From assembly GCA_018671175.1 (NCBI GenBank), contig JABHIE010000023.1, positions 1-64,000 on the forward strand: a DNA stretch of 64,000 nucleotides, read 5' to 3'. Under the pieces are notes generated by a model. The model saw only the letters and a program-made list of their open reading frames with translations, had not been told where the DNA came from and made no database searches. This document shows positions 1 through 7,956 of this stretch, one piece after another. Position 1 is the stretch's first letter; each line of letters opens with the position of its first letter. Position numbers and translations under genes: made by a program. Origin of the DNA: Planctomycetota bacterium. Lineage in GTDB: Bacteria; Planctomycetota; UBA1135.

Positions 1-177
1 ACGAGGAGTCACTAGCAGACTTGACTTAGTAGCCTCCACATAAGATTGCACCGCATCCAGGGGGAAAAGGTGCTCCTTGTAACCTTTATACAAATACGAA
101 ATGACATCATGGAGATCCTGGTAGGTCTGCCCCACTGACTTATCATCGTAATGATCATGGCTGAAACTATTCCTTTG
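1..177 (-). other. Open reading-frame fragment at the left edge
   Basis: A frame on the minus strand stays open for 59 codons from a TAG at 178-180 to the window edge. It reads like protein (charged, aromatic-rich, no stops) but has no ATG. The only early alternative start is GTG at 133-135. It may be the 5' part of a gene continuing to the left, or a remnant. I do not recognise the family. The surrounding DNA is visibly more AT-rich than the rest of the window. Confidence 0.25.
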
Positions 178-360
178 CTAGGATTGGGTTTTTTCTTGAG
201 GAGCTTTCCATCGAGATTTAACGAGGCCTCCTAAGTAAAACACATGCAATTGCGTAAAAAATACCTAGTCGGGGGGGAATATCAGGATTTGAATTATTCA
301 TTACAAAAAGTAACCATTCGAACCGGCTTATTTCATACCCCACCCACAACCAAACCCTAG
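178..360. other. AT-rich non-coding stretch
   Basis: No convincing gene or RNA is seen on either strand between the left-edge frame and the tRNA. It contains T-rich and A-rich runs, and a short ggttcgaatgg (minus strand) that resembles a T-loop but has no tRNA around it. Confidence 0.4.
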
Positions 361-437
361 TGGCGTCCCCGAGAGGATTCGAACACCCGACCCCCGCTTT
401 AGGAAAGCGATGCTCTATCCAGCTGAGCTACGGGGAC
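361..437 (-). tRNA. tRNA-Arg (anticodon CCU)
   Basis: On the minus strand the sequence folds as a full cloverleaf. The acceptor arm gtccccg pairs with cggggac. The D-arm gctc...gagc and the anticodon arm with loop ttCCTaa are present. The T-arm carries the invariant ttcgaat. The 3' CCA is encoded (tgg at 361-363 on the plus strand). The CCT anticodon decodes the rare arginine codon AGG. The 3' end faces the AT-rich left edge, the side on which integrative elements usually insert. Confidence 0.93.
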
Positions 438-533
438 AACCTGAACTCAGGCAAATCTTAGCGTGGCTGCGCAGCGGTTCGCTATCTGGCGGTAAACCAA
501 TCGGCAATCTGCACATACCCCCTTTTCTTTCAC

Positions 534-561
534 TTGTTGCGGTCCTTGCAAAGCGTAGAAT
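534..561 (+). promoter_or_regulatory. Promoter of the class IV aminotransferase gene
   Basis: TTGTTG (534-539) and TAGAAT (556-561) are separated by 16 nt, a sigma-70-like arrangement. The -10 ends 9 nt before the ATG at 571, so the transcript would be leaderless or nearly so. Confidence 0.5.
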
Positions 562-570
562 TTCAAGGAC

Positions 571-1476
571 ATGCTCCAGAACCCCGACGAACGCAACCAA
601 GACATCCTTATCAACATCAACGGCGAGCTGCTGCCTCGAGCCGAGGCGGGCATCAGCCCTTTTGATTCTTTGGCGCAAGGCGGAGATGGTGTTTGGGAGG
701 GCCTACGCGTCTATGAAGGTCGCATTTTCAAGCTGGAAGAGCACCTCAATCGATTGATTTCCTCTGCGAAGGCACTTGCCTTTAAAGAGATCCCTTCAAG
801 AGAAGAAATTCTCAAGCAGATTTGCCGCACTCTGCAAGCCAACGGCATGCATGACGGAGTCCACATCCGTTTGACCTTAAGTCGTGGCGTAAAAATTACT
901 AGCGGAATGGACCCGCGCCTCAACCAATCTGGGCCGACTCTTATTGTGTTGGCCGAATGGAAAGCACCAGTCTATGACAAGGCTGGTTTGTGTTTGATTA
1001 CATCTTCTGTTCGGCGTTTTCCTCCTGATTGCTTAGATCCAAACATCCATCACAACAATTTGATTCAATCCATTCTTGCGAAGCTTGAGGCAAACCATGC
1101 CGGCGCCGACGATGCCATCCTGTTAGACAAACAGGGCTTTGTGGCGGAAACCAACGCCACGCATATTTTTGCCGTAGAAAAAGGCGTCGTCCAAACTCCG
1201 ACAACAAGAGCCTGTCCAGAAGGAGTAACACGCGCGGCCATTTTGGAATTATGTGCGGAAAACGACATCCCTTGCGAGGTCACTGATTTATCTCTAACTA
1301 ACTTCTATCGCGCTGAGGAAGTTTTTACCACGGGTACGATGGGAGAACTTGCCGGCGTCATTGAGATTGATGGCCGCATAGTTGGAGACGGAAAAGCGCC
1401 CGGCCGAATGACCAAGCGCCTTTCAGAACTGTTTCGCAAGCTGACTGAAAAAAGCGGCTATGTTGTTTCTGGGTAG
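571..1476 (+). CDS. Class IV (branched-chain-type) aminotransferase-like protein, catalytic Lys not conserved
   Basis: This 301-residue protein has the fold-type IV PLP aminotransferase pattern. The segment around ETNATHIF (Glu193) corresponds to the substrate/cofactor Glu region. TTGTMGEL (about 253-260) corresponds to the phosphate-binding TGT loop. The segment that normally holds the Schiff-base lysine (K-x-x-N-x-L in D-amino-acid or branched-chain aminotransferases) reads I-H-H-N-N-L-I at 159-165, with His160/His161 and no lysine in any plausible register. From memory, the sequence is closest to the aminotransferase domain of plant 'branched-chain aminotransferase-like' proteins, whose N-terminal domain resembles the sulfotransferase-like protein encoded here at 12239-12940. 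Its activity is therefore uncertain. It is convergent with the permease gene at 1482. Confidence 0.85.
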   Translation: MLQNPDERNQDILININGELLPRAEAGISPFDSLAQGGDGVWEGLRVYEGRIFKLEEHLNRLISSAKALAFKEIPSREEILKQICRTLQANGMHDGVHIRLTLSRGVKITSGMDPRLNQSGPTLIVLAEWKAPVYDKAGLCLITSSVRRFPPDCLDPNIHHNNLIQSILAKLEANHAGADDAILLDKQGFVAETNATHIFAVEKGVVQTPTTRACPEGVTRAAILELCAENDIPCEVTDLSLTNFYRAEEVFTTGTMGELAGVIEIDGRIVGDGKAPGRMTKRLSELFRKLTEKSGYVVSG

Positions 1477-1481
1477 CAAGC

Positions 1482-2348
1482 TCAAGACTTCAAGCTAACC
1501 CGCCAAACCCCAACCCACCCCAGCCCCACCGCCAAACAAACCAAACTCGCTGCAGACCCAAACGGGAAATCGAGCAGAATAGATGTTGGCCAACTGAGAA
1601 TCACCGAGCTCAAACTCAGCAAAACCGTGCGGCGCAAATATGGAATCACGCCTGGCTTCCCTGGGACAGCGAAAAGTGGTGGCAGGAACAAAAGCGCGAA
1701 CACCAACATCGGGCCGATGGTCACAATGCCTCCGCCCACTGCCGCGCCGACGAGGAGCACCTGCCAACGCTCGGCGGCGACGACGGAATGACCGAGGGTT
1801 ACGGCTTGCTCGGGGTCGAATGCGACGAGAAGCAGCCATCTCCAGAGGATGAGAAGGCCGATTAACACCAAACCGCTGACGACCATTAGCGCCACCATGC
1901 CGTGCTCATCAAGCAAGATGATTTCGCCGCGGAGTAAAGTATCTGCCAGTTGCGCGCCCGCTGGTGCGGCATTCAGCAGCAGCACGGTCACTGCAAGCGC
2001 TAGGCTAAAACCAGCTGCCATCATGGCTTGTTTGTAATCGCGAAACCTAGACGAAAGGGCGGCAAAAACGCCCAATGCCAAAGCTGCAGCGCCACCTGCA
2101 AATGCAAACGAGTAAAGCATCGGGGGGTGGCCATGATGCAAAAACTCTTCTTGCACCGCCGGGAACCAAGGAATTAAAAACAATCCCAATGCCAAACCCG
2201 CAGCCGAAAACTGCGGCACAGCGACACCCAACAGAGCCGACCGTCGCACAAACAGCAACGCCCCGATTAGCGGCAAAACGATTGCCGCCGCAAGCGAAGC
2301 CAAAACGCCCTCGCGGAGTAGCTCCCACCAAAAAAGGAAATCACTCAT
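1482..2348 (-). CDS. znuB: Metal ABC transporter permease (ZnuB/MntB family)
   Basis: Integral membrane protein of about 288 residues with many hydrophobic segments. It is the membrane channel of an ABC-3 family importer for zinc or manganese. The start at 2348 (MSDFLFWW) is preferred over a GTG/ATG further upstream because it overlaps the ATPase stop by 8 nt, the usual arrangement for translational coupling. It is the last gene of a five-gene leftward operon (secreted His/Cys protein, porin, binding protein, ATPase, permease). Which metal is carried cannot be decided from sequence; the His-rich neighbours favour zinc. Confidence 0.85.
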   Translation of the reverse strand: MSDFLFWWELLREGVLASLAAAIVLPLIGALLFVRRSALLGVAVPQFSAAGLALGLFLIPWFPAVQEEFLHHGHPPMLYSFAFAGGAAALALGVFAALSSRFRDYKQAMMAAGFSLALAVTVLLLNAAPAGAQLADTLLRGEIILLDEHGMVALMVVSGLVLIGLLILWRWLLLVAFDPEQAVTLGHSVVAAERWQVLLVGAAVGGGIVTIGPMLVFALLFLPPLFAVPGKPGVIPYLRRTVLLSLSSVILSWPTSILLDFPFGSAASLVCLAVGLGWVGVWRVSLKS

Positions 2349-2973
2349 GGGTGATTCCTCCGTCACCAATCACCCAGTGCCTCGAATCACTCGGCCAACC
2401 TTCGTGCTCATGCGTGGCAATCACCAACGCCGTGCCCCCATCGCGCAATTCACGCAGGCTTTCGTCGTAGCGCCGACGCGAAGCCATATCGAGCGCAGTG
2501 GTCGGCTCATCGAGAATTAAAACTTGCGGTTTTGCGCACATTGCACGAGCCAACAAAACGCGCTGTTTTTGCCCTCCTGACAACTCGGCGAAAAGTCGAG
2601 TGCCGTAGGTCTCTAAACCCACGCGTTTGAGATTTGTGGCAATCTGCACACGATCATCATCGGTTTCGCGTTGAAAAAGTTTCTTGCCATGCCACAAACC
2701 CATTTTGACGACATCGGTCACGGTCAGCGGGAAGACGGCATCGAGTGATGCGGCTTGCGGTAAGGAAGCCAAACGCAACCCATCTGAAATATCGCGGCGG
2801 CCGCAAACGAGCGGAAGCGAGCCGACCATGGAGCGCAGGAAAGTCGACTTGCCCGCCCCATTTGCACCGTGGAGGATATGCCAATCTCCGGCGGAAACGC
2901 TGAAGCTGACTTGACGCAAAACGGCGCGGCCTCGATAACCAAGATCGGCGGCGTGAAGGGAGAGCAAACTCAT
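2341..2973 (-). CDS. znuC: Metal ABC transporter ATP-binding protein (ZnuC/MntA-like)
   Basis: The 210-residue ABC ATPase has Walker A GANGAGKST near residues 35-43, the signature LSGGQKQR and Walker B VLILDEPTTALD. The start at 2973 is chosen because ZnuC-type proteins begin shortly before this first strand and because ATG here overlaps the binding-protein stop as ATGA. A longer upstream open frame exists but is the shadow of the binding-protein gene. It energises metal import with the permease encoded downstream. Confidence 0.92.
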   Translation of the reverse strand: MSLLSLHAADLGYRGRAVLRQVSFSVSAGDWHILHGANGAGKSTFLRSMVGSLPLVCGRRDISDGLRLASLPQAASLDAVFPLTVTDVVKMGLWHGKKLFQRETDDDRVQIATNLKRVGLETYGTRLFAELSGGQKQRVLLARAMCAKPQVLILDEPTTALDMASRRRYDESLRELRDGGTALVIATHEHEGWPSDSRHWVIGDGGITHE

Positions 2974-3959
2974 TTGCCCAACTCTTGCGCGCCTGGTTGA
3001 GTGAGCGGCGATGATTGGGGCTCTTCTAAACCCCAAGCCCGTGCTGCAGCCGCGACGAGCTCGCCCATCCAAGCAAGATAACCCTGCTTGCCCGACATGC
3101 TCGCGATTTTGACGACCGCGACATCTGTCATCCGCGGCAAGTTGCCGAGTTTGGATTCGCTGTACCACGGCTCAAGCAGCAATAACTTGACTTGCTGCTG
3201 TTGCATCGATTTCGCCAATTGCGCTAAATGCCTCGTGGTGGGCGACATTCCGGGTTTTGGCTCGACTTCACCAAGGATGACAAGACCAAACGCATCGGCG
3301 AAATAAGCCCATGAGCGGTGATAAGTCACGATGGATCTCCCGTGAGCGGGTGCCAGCCAAGTTTGCCAATGGGTTATTTGGGCAGTGAGATCGGCATCCC
3401 AGTCTCTCCAATTTGCCGAAAATGTTTCGCTCGCTTCGGGGCGGAGTTTAGACAAAAAGTCGCGCGCTGCTACAGCAAAGTTTTGCATCAAGGCAGGGTT
3501 GGTATTCCAGTGAGGGTTTCCTAATGGGTGTACATCAACCCCAGCGCCGCGGCCGAGCTGAGTCGGCACCTCAAGCGGTTGGCCGATGAAATCACCACCC
3601 ACCAAATGATGACTGCCCCCTGTCGAGACATCCGTAGCGCCGCGGCCCAAATCTGCCCGACCGACCTTTTCGAGAAGGGCTGGCAGATACGCGTGCTCAA
3701 AACCCAAACCCATCGAAACCAACGCATCGGCGCGCTTGAGTTTGAGCAACATCGACGCCTTTGGCATCACCTTGTGCGGGTCAACCGCGCCCGGAGTCAG
3801 CAATTTGACATCGACCTCATCGCCACCGATTTGTCGGATGACATCCGCCAAGCCGGGAGTAGTTGCGATGATTTCCAAAGGGTCGGCGGATGCGGGCTCA
3901 ACGGGCAGGGCCACCCCACCCGCAATCATCATCGTGCATAGGAAAGATAGAAAACTCAT
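2970..3959 (-). CDS. znuA: Metal ABC transporter substrate-binding protein (ZnuA/TroA family)
   Basis: 329 residues with a signal peptide (cleavage probably after ASA near residue 25), so periplasmic. Family features are the N-terminal ATTPGLADVIRQIGG segment, a DPH motif near 61-63 and GNPHW near 147-151, both metal-ligand histidines of the cluster A-I family. A late 'LLLLEPWYS' strand corresponds to the final ligand region. The long His-rich loop typical of ZnuA is short here (GGSHH), so zinc versus manganese is not settled. It is encoded between the porin and the ATPase with overlaps or short gaps. Confidence 0.88.
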   Translation of the reverse strand: MSFLSFLCTMMIAGGVALPVEPASADPLEIIATTPGLADVIRQIGGDEVDVKLLTPGAVDPHKVMPKASMLLKLKRADALVSMGLGFEHAYLPALLEKVGRADLGRGATDVSTGGSHHLVGGDFIGQPLEVPTQLGRGAGVDVHPLGNPHWNTNPALMQNFAVAARDFLSKLRPEASETFSANWRDWDADLTAQITHWQTWLAPAHGRSIVTYHRSWAYFADAFGLVILGEVEPKPGMSPTTRHLAQLAKSMQQQQVKLLLLEPWYSESKLGNLPRMTDVAVVKIASMSGKQGYLAWMGELVAAAARAWGLEEPQSSPLTQPGAQELGK

Positions 3960-3968
3960 CGCGTCAAC

Positions 3969-5156
3969 CTACCAATCAAGCCCGTGGCGGTGCTTGCCCA
4001 TGAAAACCGACCACTGAATCGTGGCCAGCCAATCGGTGTCGGCGGCTGGTTCGTCAATTTGTTCAATCGCAAAACGCACGCGGTTGAACTCGCTGAAGTG
4101 GCGACTCACGGCGACTCCATAACGATAGGCCGATTTAAGGGATTCGTTGTTTTCAGTCTCCCACCAACCAACATGCGCGGCGGCAGACCACTCATTGCTG
4201 AAGCCGTGCTCGGCGACCAACCACGCGCCCTGCGGTTTGGACGACTCAAGCTCAAAGGTTTGAGCCGCACCCTCGGCATGGGCGTGGTCTTGCGTGTGGT
4301 GCCAATATTCGAAACTGAATTGCTTCCAACTGTCATCAGCAAGCGAAGCGATTTTAAAAGAAGCGTCGGCGCCAAATGTGCTCACGCCCAGCCCAAAGGC
4401 ACGGCCACTTGCGTATTGACCATCTGACTCATCGAGCTCGTTGCTCCAATCAGAGTACATCCCGCCGGAACTGCCAAAGTAAGAAACACCCCACTGCCAC
4501 CAGCCGTTATCGCCGAAATCATTCTGCGAACTGAGGCGGCCAGAGAAAGCCCAGTCGTCAAAACCTTTCTTGCCTGAAGAGCCCGAATGCACCTCGGCGT
4601 GGTCATGCTCTTCGCCCGCCAAATCGAGCGCATGCCCATCACTGCCATGGCTATGTGCGCCTGCTTTCGACCACGCGCCCGCCGAAAAACGCATCGGCGC
4701 GTCGCCTAGCGCAAACCATTTATGTAATTCAAGACCCTGCCCGCGCAAATGCCCACCGAACAAACCTAGCCGCACGGGGTCGCCAAAAGGCATCGCCATA
4801 TCGTGACTATGGACGGTGTTAAATTTCCCTAAATCAATATTCATGCGCCCTGCACGAATTTCCCAACCATCGCCGAGACCATCAAAAATCAGGACGGCTT
4901 CCGAAACCTCAAGCTCGTGAGCCCCAGGAAATTCGATGATGGCGAAACCGCGCGCAAGTGGGTCGATGCGAGACGAAATCGACAATTCAGCCATTTGTAG
5001 GTTGGCATCAGAACCATTGTTTTTGTGAGTCGTAAAGGCACTATCGAGCACAAACCCAAATTCAGGTTGCACGCCGAGAGTGGACGGCTCAAAAGTCTGT
5101 GCATTTAAGCCCGCACAGAAAAGGGCAATGAAAAAGGTCGAAACGATATGTTTCAT
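3969..5156 (-). CDS. Outer-membrane porin-like protein of the metal-uptake operon
   Basis: 395 residues with a clear signal peptide (MKHIVSTFFIALFCAGLNAQ). The mature part consists of alternating amphipathic strands with many Gly/Trp/Phe residues, as expected for a beta-barrel. It ends in an aromatic residue (GLDW), as many outer-membrane proteins do. A His/Asp/Glu-rich loop around residues 165-200 (HSHGSDGHA, EEHDHAEVH) could bind metal. Encoded 10 nt upstream of the metal-binding protein, it is probably the outer-membrane entry route for the same metal. I do not recognise a named family with certainty; it resembles zinc-operon porins of other Gram-negatives. Confidence 0.72.
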   Translation of the reverse strand: MKHIVSTFFIALFCAGLNAQTFEPSTLGVQPEFGFVLDSAFTTHKNNGSDANLQMAELSISSRIDPLARGFAIIEFPGAHELEVSEAVLIFDGLGDGWEIRAGRMNIDLGKFNTVHSHDMAMPFGDPVRLGLFGGHLRGQGLELHKWFALGDAPMRFSAGAWSKAGAHSHGSDGHALDLAGEEHDHAEVHSGSSGKKGFDDWAFSGRLSSQNDFGDNGWWQWGVSYFGSSGGMYSDWSNELDESDGQYASGRAFGLGVSTFGADASFKIASLADDSWKQFSFEYWHHTQDHAHAEGAAQTFELESSKPQGAWLVAEHGFSNEWSAAAHVGWWETENNESLKSAYRYGVAVSRHFSEFNRVRFAIEQIDEPAADTDWLATIQWSVFMGKHRHGLDW

Positions 5157-5221
5157 GGAGGAATCTCCTGGTTAATGTTTGATGAAATGCTCCAGCGCAA
5201 ACTGTGAGCAGAGAAGTTCAA

Positions 5222-5563
5222 TCAAACGAAAACAGGAGGTCCACGCAAAGGGTGCGCAGACTGCCAAGCAATGGGATGGCAATCAACTTGACTCGTAAAA
5301 GATACGCCAAAACTTTCGGCGCTTGATGACAACAATGTAGCCTCATCAAGAAGCGCAGAATGCGATCTAGTCAAATTGCAATAAGGACAATCTAAATGCG
5401 ACTCAAGCTCATAATCAGCTGCGCCCGTGCCACCAAAGCCCGATGAATCATGGTGTGCACAATCATGCGCTAATTCAGCATGCTCAAATATGTGTGCACC
5501 CGCAAAGAGTATTTGGGCCAAGAAAAGCCCAATTACCCACAGCGGCGCACGATTCCGTGTCAT
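5222..5563 (-). CDS. Small secreted His/Cys-rich protein, candidate metal chaperone
   Basis: 113 residues. An N-terminal hydrophobic segment (about 8-24) serves as signal or anchor. It is followed by a dense set of possible metal ligands: HIFEHAELAHDCAHH near 24-38 and a CPYC motif near 58-61 followed by His. It is the first gene of the metal-uptake operon, 65 nt before the porin. It resembles small DUF2946-like periplasmic proteins in style but I cannot assign a family. The sequence and position suggest periplasmic zinc or copper binding (inference). Confidence 0.6.
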   Translation of the reverse strand: MTRNRAPLWVIGLFLAQILFAGAHIFEHAELAHDCAHHDSSGFGGTGAADYELESHLDCPYCNLTRSHSALLDEATLLSSSAESFGVSFTSQVDCHPIAWQSAHPLRGPPVFV

Positions 5564-5569
5564 GTTGCC

Positions 5570-5575
5570 ATTCTA
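5570..5575 (-). promoter_or_regulatory. -10 element of the metal-uptake operon
   Basis: TAGAAT on the minus strand, 6 nt before the ATG at 5563, predicting transcription start at or next to the start codon. I saw no classical Zur or Fur palindrome around it. Confidence 0.45.
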
Positions 5576-5655
5576 CCTTCGACCTCACGCGACGCAGAAC
5601 CTTCGCTATTAAAAAACTCTGCAATCCAGCCAGCCAACCCGGTGTTTCTAAATCA

Positions 5656-7353
5656 ATGTTCACCACGATCACACTTCTATTCTTTGCTACTGTGCCGCAA
5701 TACGCACCCGGCGACACCGTCTGGGAAACACAACTTTGGGGCGAAATGATGTCGTCCCCGTCTGTGGGGCCTAATGGCAACATTTACATTGCAACCCAAG
5801 AATAGGGTGGCGTTATTTACCGCATTGATGGCCCGACCGGCGATGTCTTGGCTTGGAACTACACTCCGGGCGCGGTTGAACACGCTCCTGCCATTGCCGA
5901 TAACGGTTTGGTTTATGTCAACACCTTACGCCAATCGGTTTACAAAGGCCTCGACGCAGGCGGTAATCCAATCTATGTGGCCGGGCGCGCCACGACTTGC
6001 GCTTTTGACGCTGCAACACTCGAGCAAATCTGGGAAACCGAAATCCCTGGCTCGAAACGCGGCACATGGGCCTCAGACAACTCCCCCATCATTGGGCACA
6101 ACAACCGCATTTACACCGGTTTCGTGTTGATGCCCGGCGATGCGACCGACACCAGCGCGCCCGTTGTTTCCATGGACGCACTCACTGGCGAAATTAAGTC
6201 CACCACCGCAACCAGCGGTTGGATCGCTTGCCCCGGAGTCATCGATGAAGACGGCCATGTCTATTACGGTGCCGAAGATGCCATCAACATCAGCGTCAAT
6301 CACGAAGATGTCGGCGCGGCTCCTGTTTACCAAGGCAACTTCCTCTGCTTTGACGGCGCCGACCCTGCCAGCGGTATCGGCACCGACCCCATGAACTTAC
6401 TCTGGAGCTTCCACGCTGACGGCGACTTTGGCTCACCCGTCGGCTATTGCGACGGCATCGTTTACAGCACTTGCCGCGACGGCCATCTTTATGGTTTTGA
6501 AAAAGATACCGGCGCCGTGTTTGTCGATTTTGACATGGGGACGCCCTCTTGGACAGGCACAACCATCGGGCGCATGCCCAGTGGCAACCCCGTGCTTTAC
6601 ACCGCGACTCACAATGCTGAATTTATTACTGCTGGCTTTACGGATTACAAAAAATCTATTCTGGCTATCGAAGTCGATGCCGCAACCGGCAACTCAAGTT
6701 TGCTCTGGGAGTATGAGAGCAAATCGCTCCACAATGGTTTTTCATTCGGCAACCCGCTGCTTGATGATCAAGGCAACCTCTACTTCAACGACGGTGGTGG
6801 TTTTATCTACAGTTTGCGCGCCGATACGGGCGCCGAAAATTGGTTCCTCTCTACGAGCCTTCAAGCCAGCGGTGTAGCCGGCCCGACCATGACCGAAGAT
6901 GGGCTGCTCATACTGACCCGCTCCGATGGCATCATCATGGCGATTGAATCAAACGGCAATCATGTTGCAGATGACCTGCCATGGCCAAAATACAAGCGCA
7001 ATATGCGCGCGACCGGCAACCTGAACGACCCCATCCGCGAGTTGTTTTACCTTGAGCGCCCTGAGTTGATTGCGGGCGCGGCGACGACTCTAACGGTGCA
7101 TGGTATGCAGAGCATCCGCGGCTATATCGCTTACTCACTCACTGGCCCGGGTTACGCAACCGTTGCGGCACTTGGTTACTGCTTCAACAACCTCGACGCT
7201 GCCCGCTTGCTCACATCGGTTACACGCAATCCAGTAACGGCCAGAGGTACTTACATCGCCACCGTACCTGCGGGCGCGGCGGGTTTAGATATTTACATGC
7301 AAGCATTTGAGCCTAACCAAGAAAGCATGGTGATGCATTGCGTGATCCAGTAA
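5656..7353 (+). pseudogene. Secreted PQQ-type beta-propeller protein interrupted by an in-frame TAG
   Basis: An ATG at 5656 with a signal peptide (MFTTITLLFFATVPQYA) opens a frame that reads into a propeller blade (SSPSVGPNGNIYIATQE). It hits TAG at 5803-5805 and continues in the same frame without further stops to 7353. The text on both sides is continuous (QE-stop-GGVIYRID), so only one codon is affected; CAG, GAG or AAG would restore a 565-codon gene. Blade repeats of the form 'aWxyxp...p.i.dnGlvY' run to about residue 440. A C-terminal beta domain of about 100 residues ending in CVIQ is shared with two other secreted proteins of this window. The first possible restart is ATG at 5848, which would lack a signal peptide. 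Confidence 0.75.
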
Positions 7354-7372
7354 TTCATGCGCACGCATGAAT
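7353..7372. terminator. 20-bp palindrome between convergent genes
   Basis: attcatgcg-ca-cgcatgaat forms a 9-bp stem with a 2-nt loop directly at the stop of the propeller gene. It could terminate both converging genes, but no T-run follows on either strand. Confidence 0.35.
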
Positions 7373-7401
7373 CGTGCAGTAAAGCAAACCAGCGACTAGC
7401 G

Positions 7402-7701
7402 CTATTTCTGATGCGCCCGCGAAAAGGCAAGCACCGCACGAAAGATGTCTTCCGTCGTACACAAATCTAAACTCGCCTCACTCGCTCGCTCGCAGATGCG
7501 GGTTAAGATTTCATCTTCGCGAACTTGATCGATTGCTGGCTTATCTTTGTCGAGATCGATAGCAGTATCTGCACTCGCAGCAGCCTTAGCGCGAGCCGCG
7601 ACCACCGATAAACGCGAGCGCTGCACGAGCAAATCGAGCATCTTGTCATCAATGATGTCGATGAGCTTGCGAGCTTCGGTTAGTGGGTCAGTTTCACTCA
7701 T
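7402..7701 (-). CDS. aroQ: Monofunctional chorismate mutase, AroQ class
   Basis: 99 residues, all-helical. It has the AroQ pattern: an N-terminal 'LTEARKLIDIIDDKMLDLLVQRSRL' helix with the conserved Arg/Lys positions, and a C-terminal helix ending in AFSRAHQK. It converts chorismate to prephenate. Its start overlaps the ferredoxin stop as ATGA, so it belongs to the U32-hydroxylase/ferredoxin operon rather than to an aromatic amino-acid operon. This matters because prephenate is the known co-substrate of U32-type RNA hydroxylation. Confidence 0.85.
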   Translation of the reverse strand: MSETDPLTEARKLIDIIDDKMLDLLVQRSRLSVVAARAKAAASADTAIDLDKDKPAIDQVREDEILTRICERASEASLDLCTTEDIFRAVLAFSRAHQK

Positions 7702-7943
7702 GTTTTGTCTACACGGATGATATCAACGGGGCACCCTTCGGCGGCATTTTCGAGTGCCTCGCGGTCAAGCGCCAAGCCCTTTGCGTGATGAAAGACTCCG
7801 CGTTTTTCGCCGTTAACCAAAATGGCCATGCCGTCTTCGTTCATGAAAAAGTAATCTGGTGCGGTTTCAGCGCAGAGTTGGCAGCCGATACATTCAAACG
7901 CCTTGTGGCGAATCATCACATGCGCGCGATTGGCTTTAACCAT
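7698..7943 (-). CDS. Single-cluster [4Fe-4S] ferredoxin
   Basis: 81 residues. Cys18-x2-Cys21-x2-Cys24 and Cys71-Pro give the four ligands of one [4Fe-4S] cluster, as in monocluster ferredoxins. The start at 7943 is preferred: it leaves a 13-nt gap to the upstream gene, whereas an earlier ATG would overlap it by 20 nt. Overlapping translation with chorismate mutase and co-transcription with the U32 gene make an electron-transfer role for the U32 protein likely (inference). Confidence 0.85.
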   Translation of the reverse strand: MVKANRAHVMIRHKAFECIGCQLCAETAPDYFFMNEDGMAILVNGEKRGVFHHAKGLALDREALENAAEGCPVDIIRVDKT

Positions 7944-7956
7944 GGCTATCGCTGGC

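Noticed and set aside
302-345. ggttcgaatgg on the minus strand, possible second tRNA or tRNA fragment
   Set aside because: Only a T-loop-like heptamer is present; no acceptor, D- or anticodon arm can be drawn around it.
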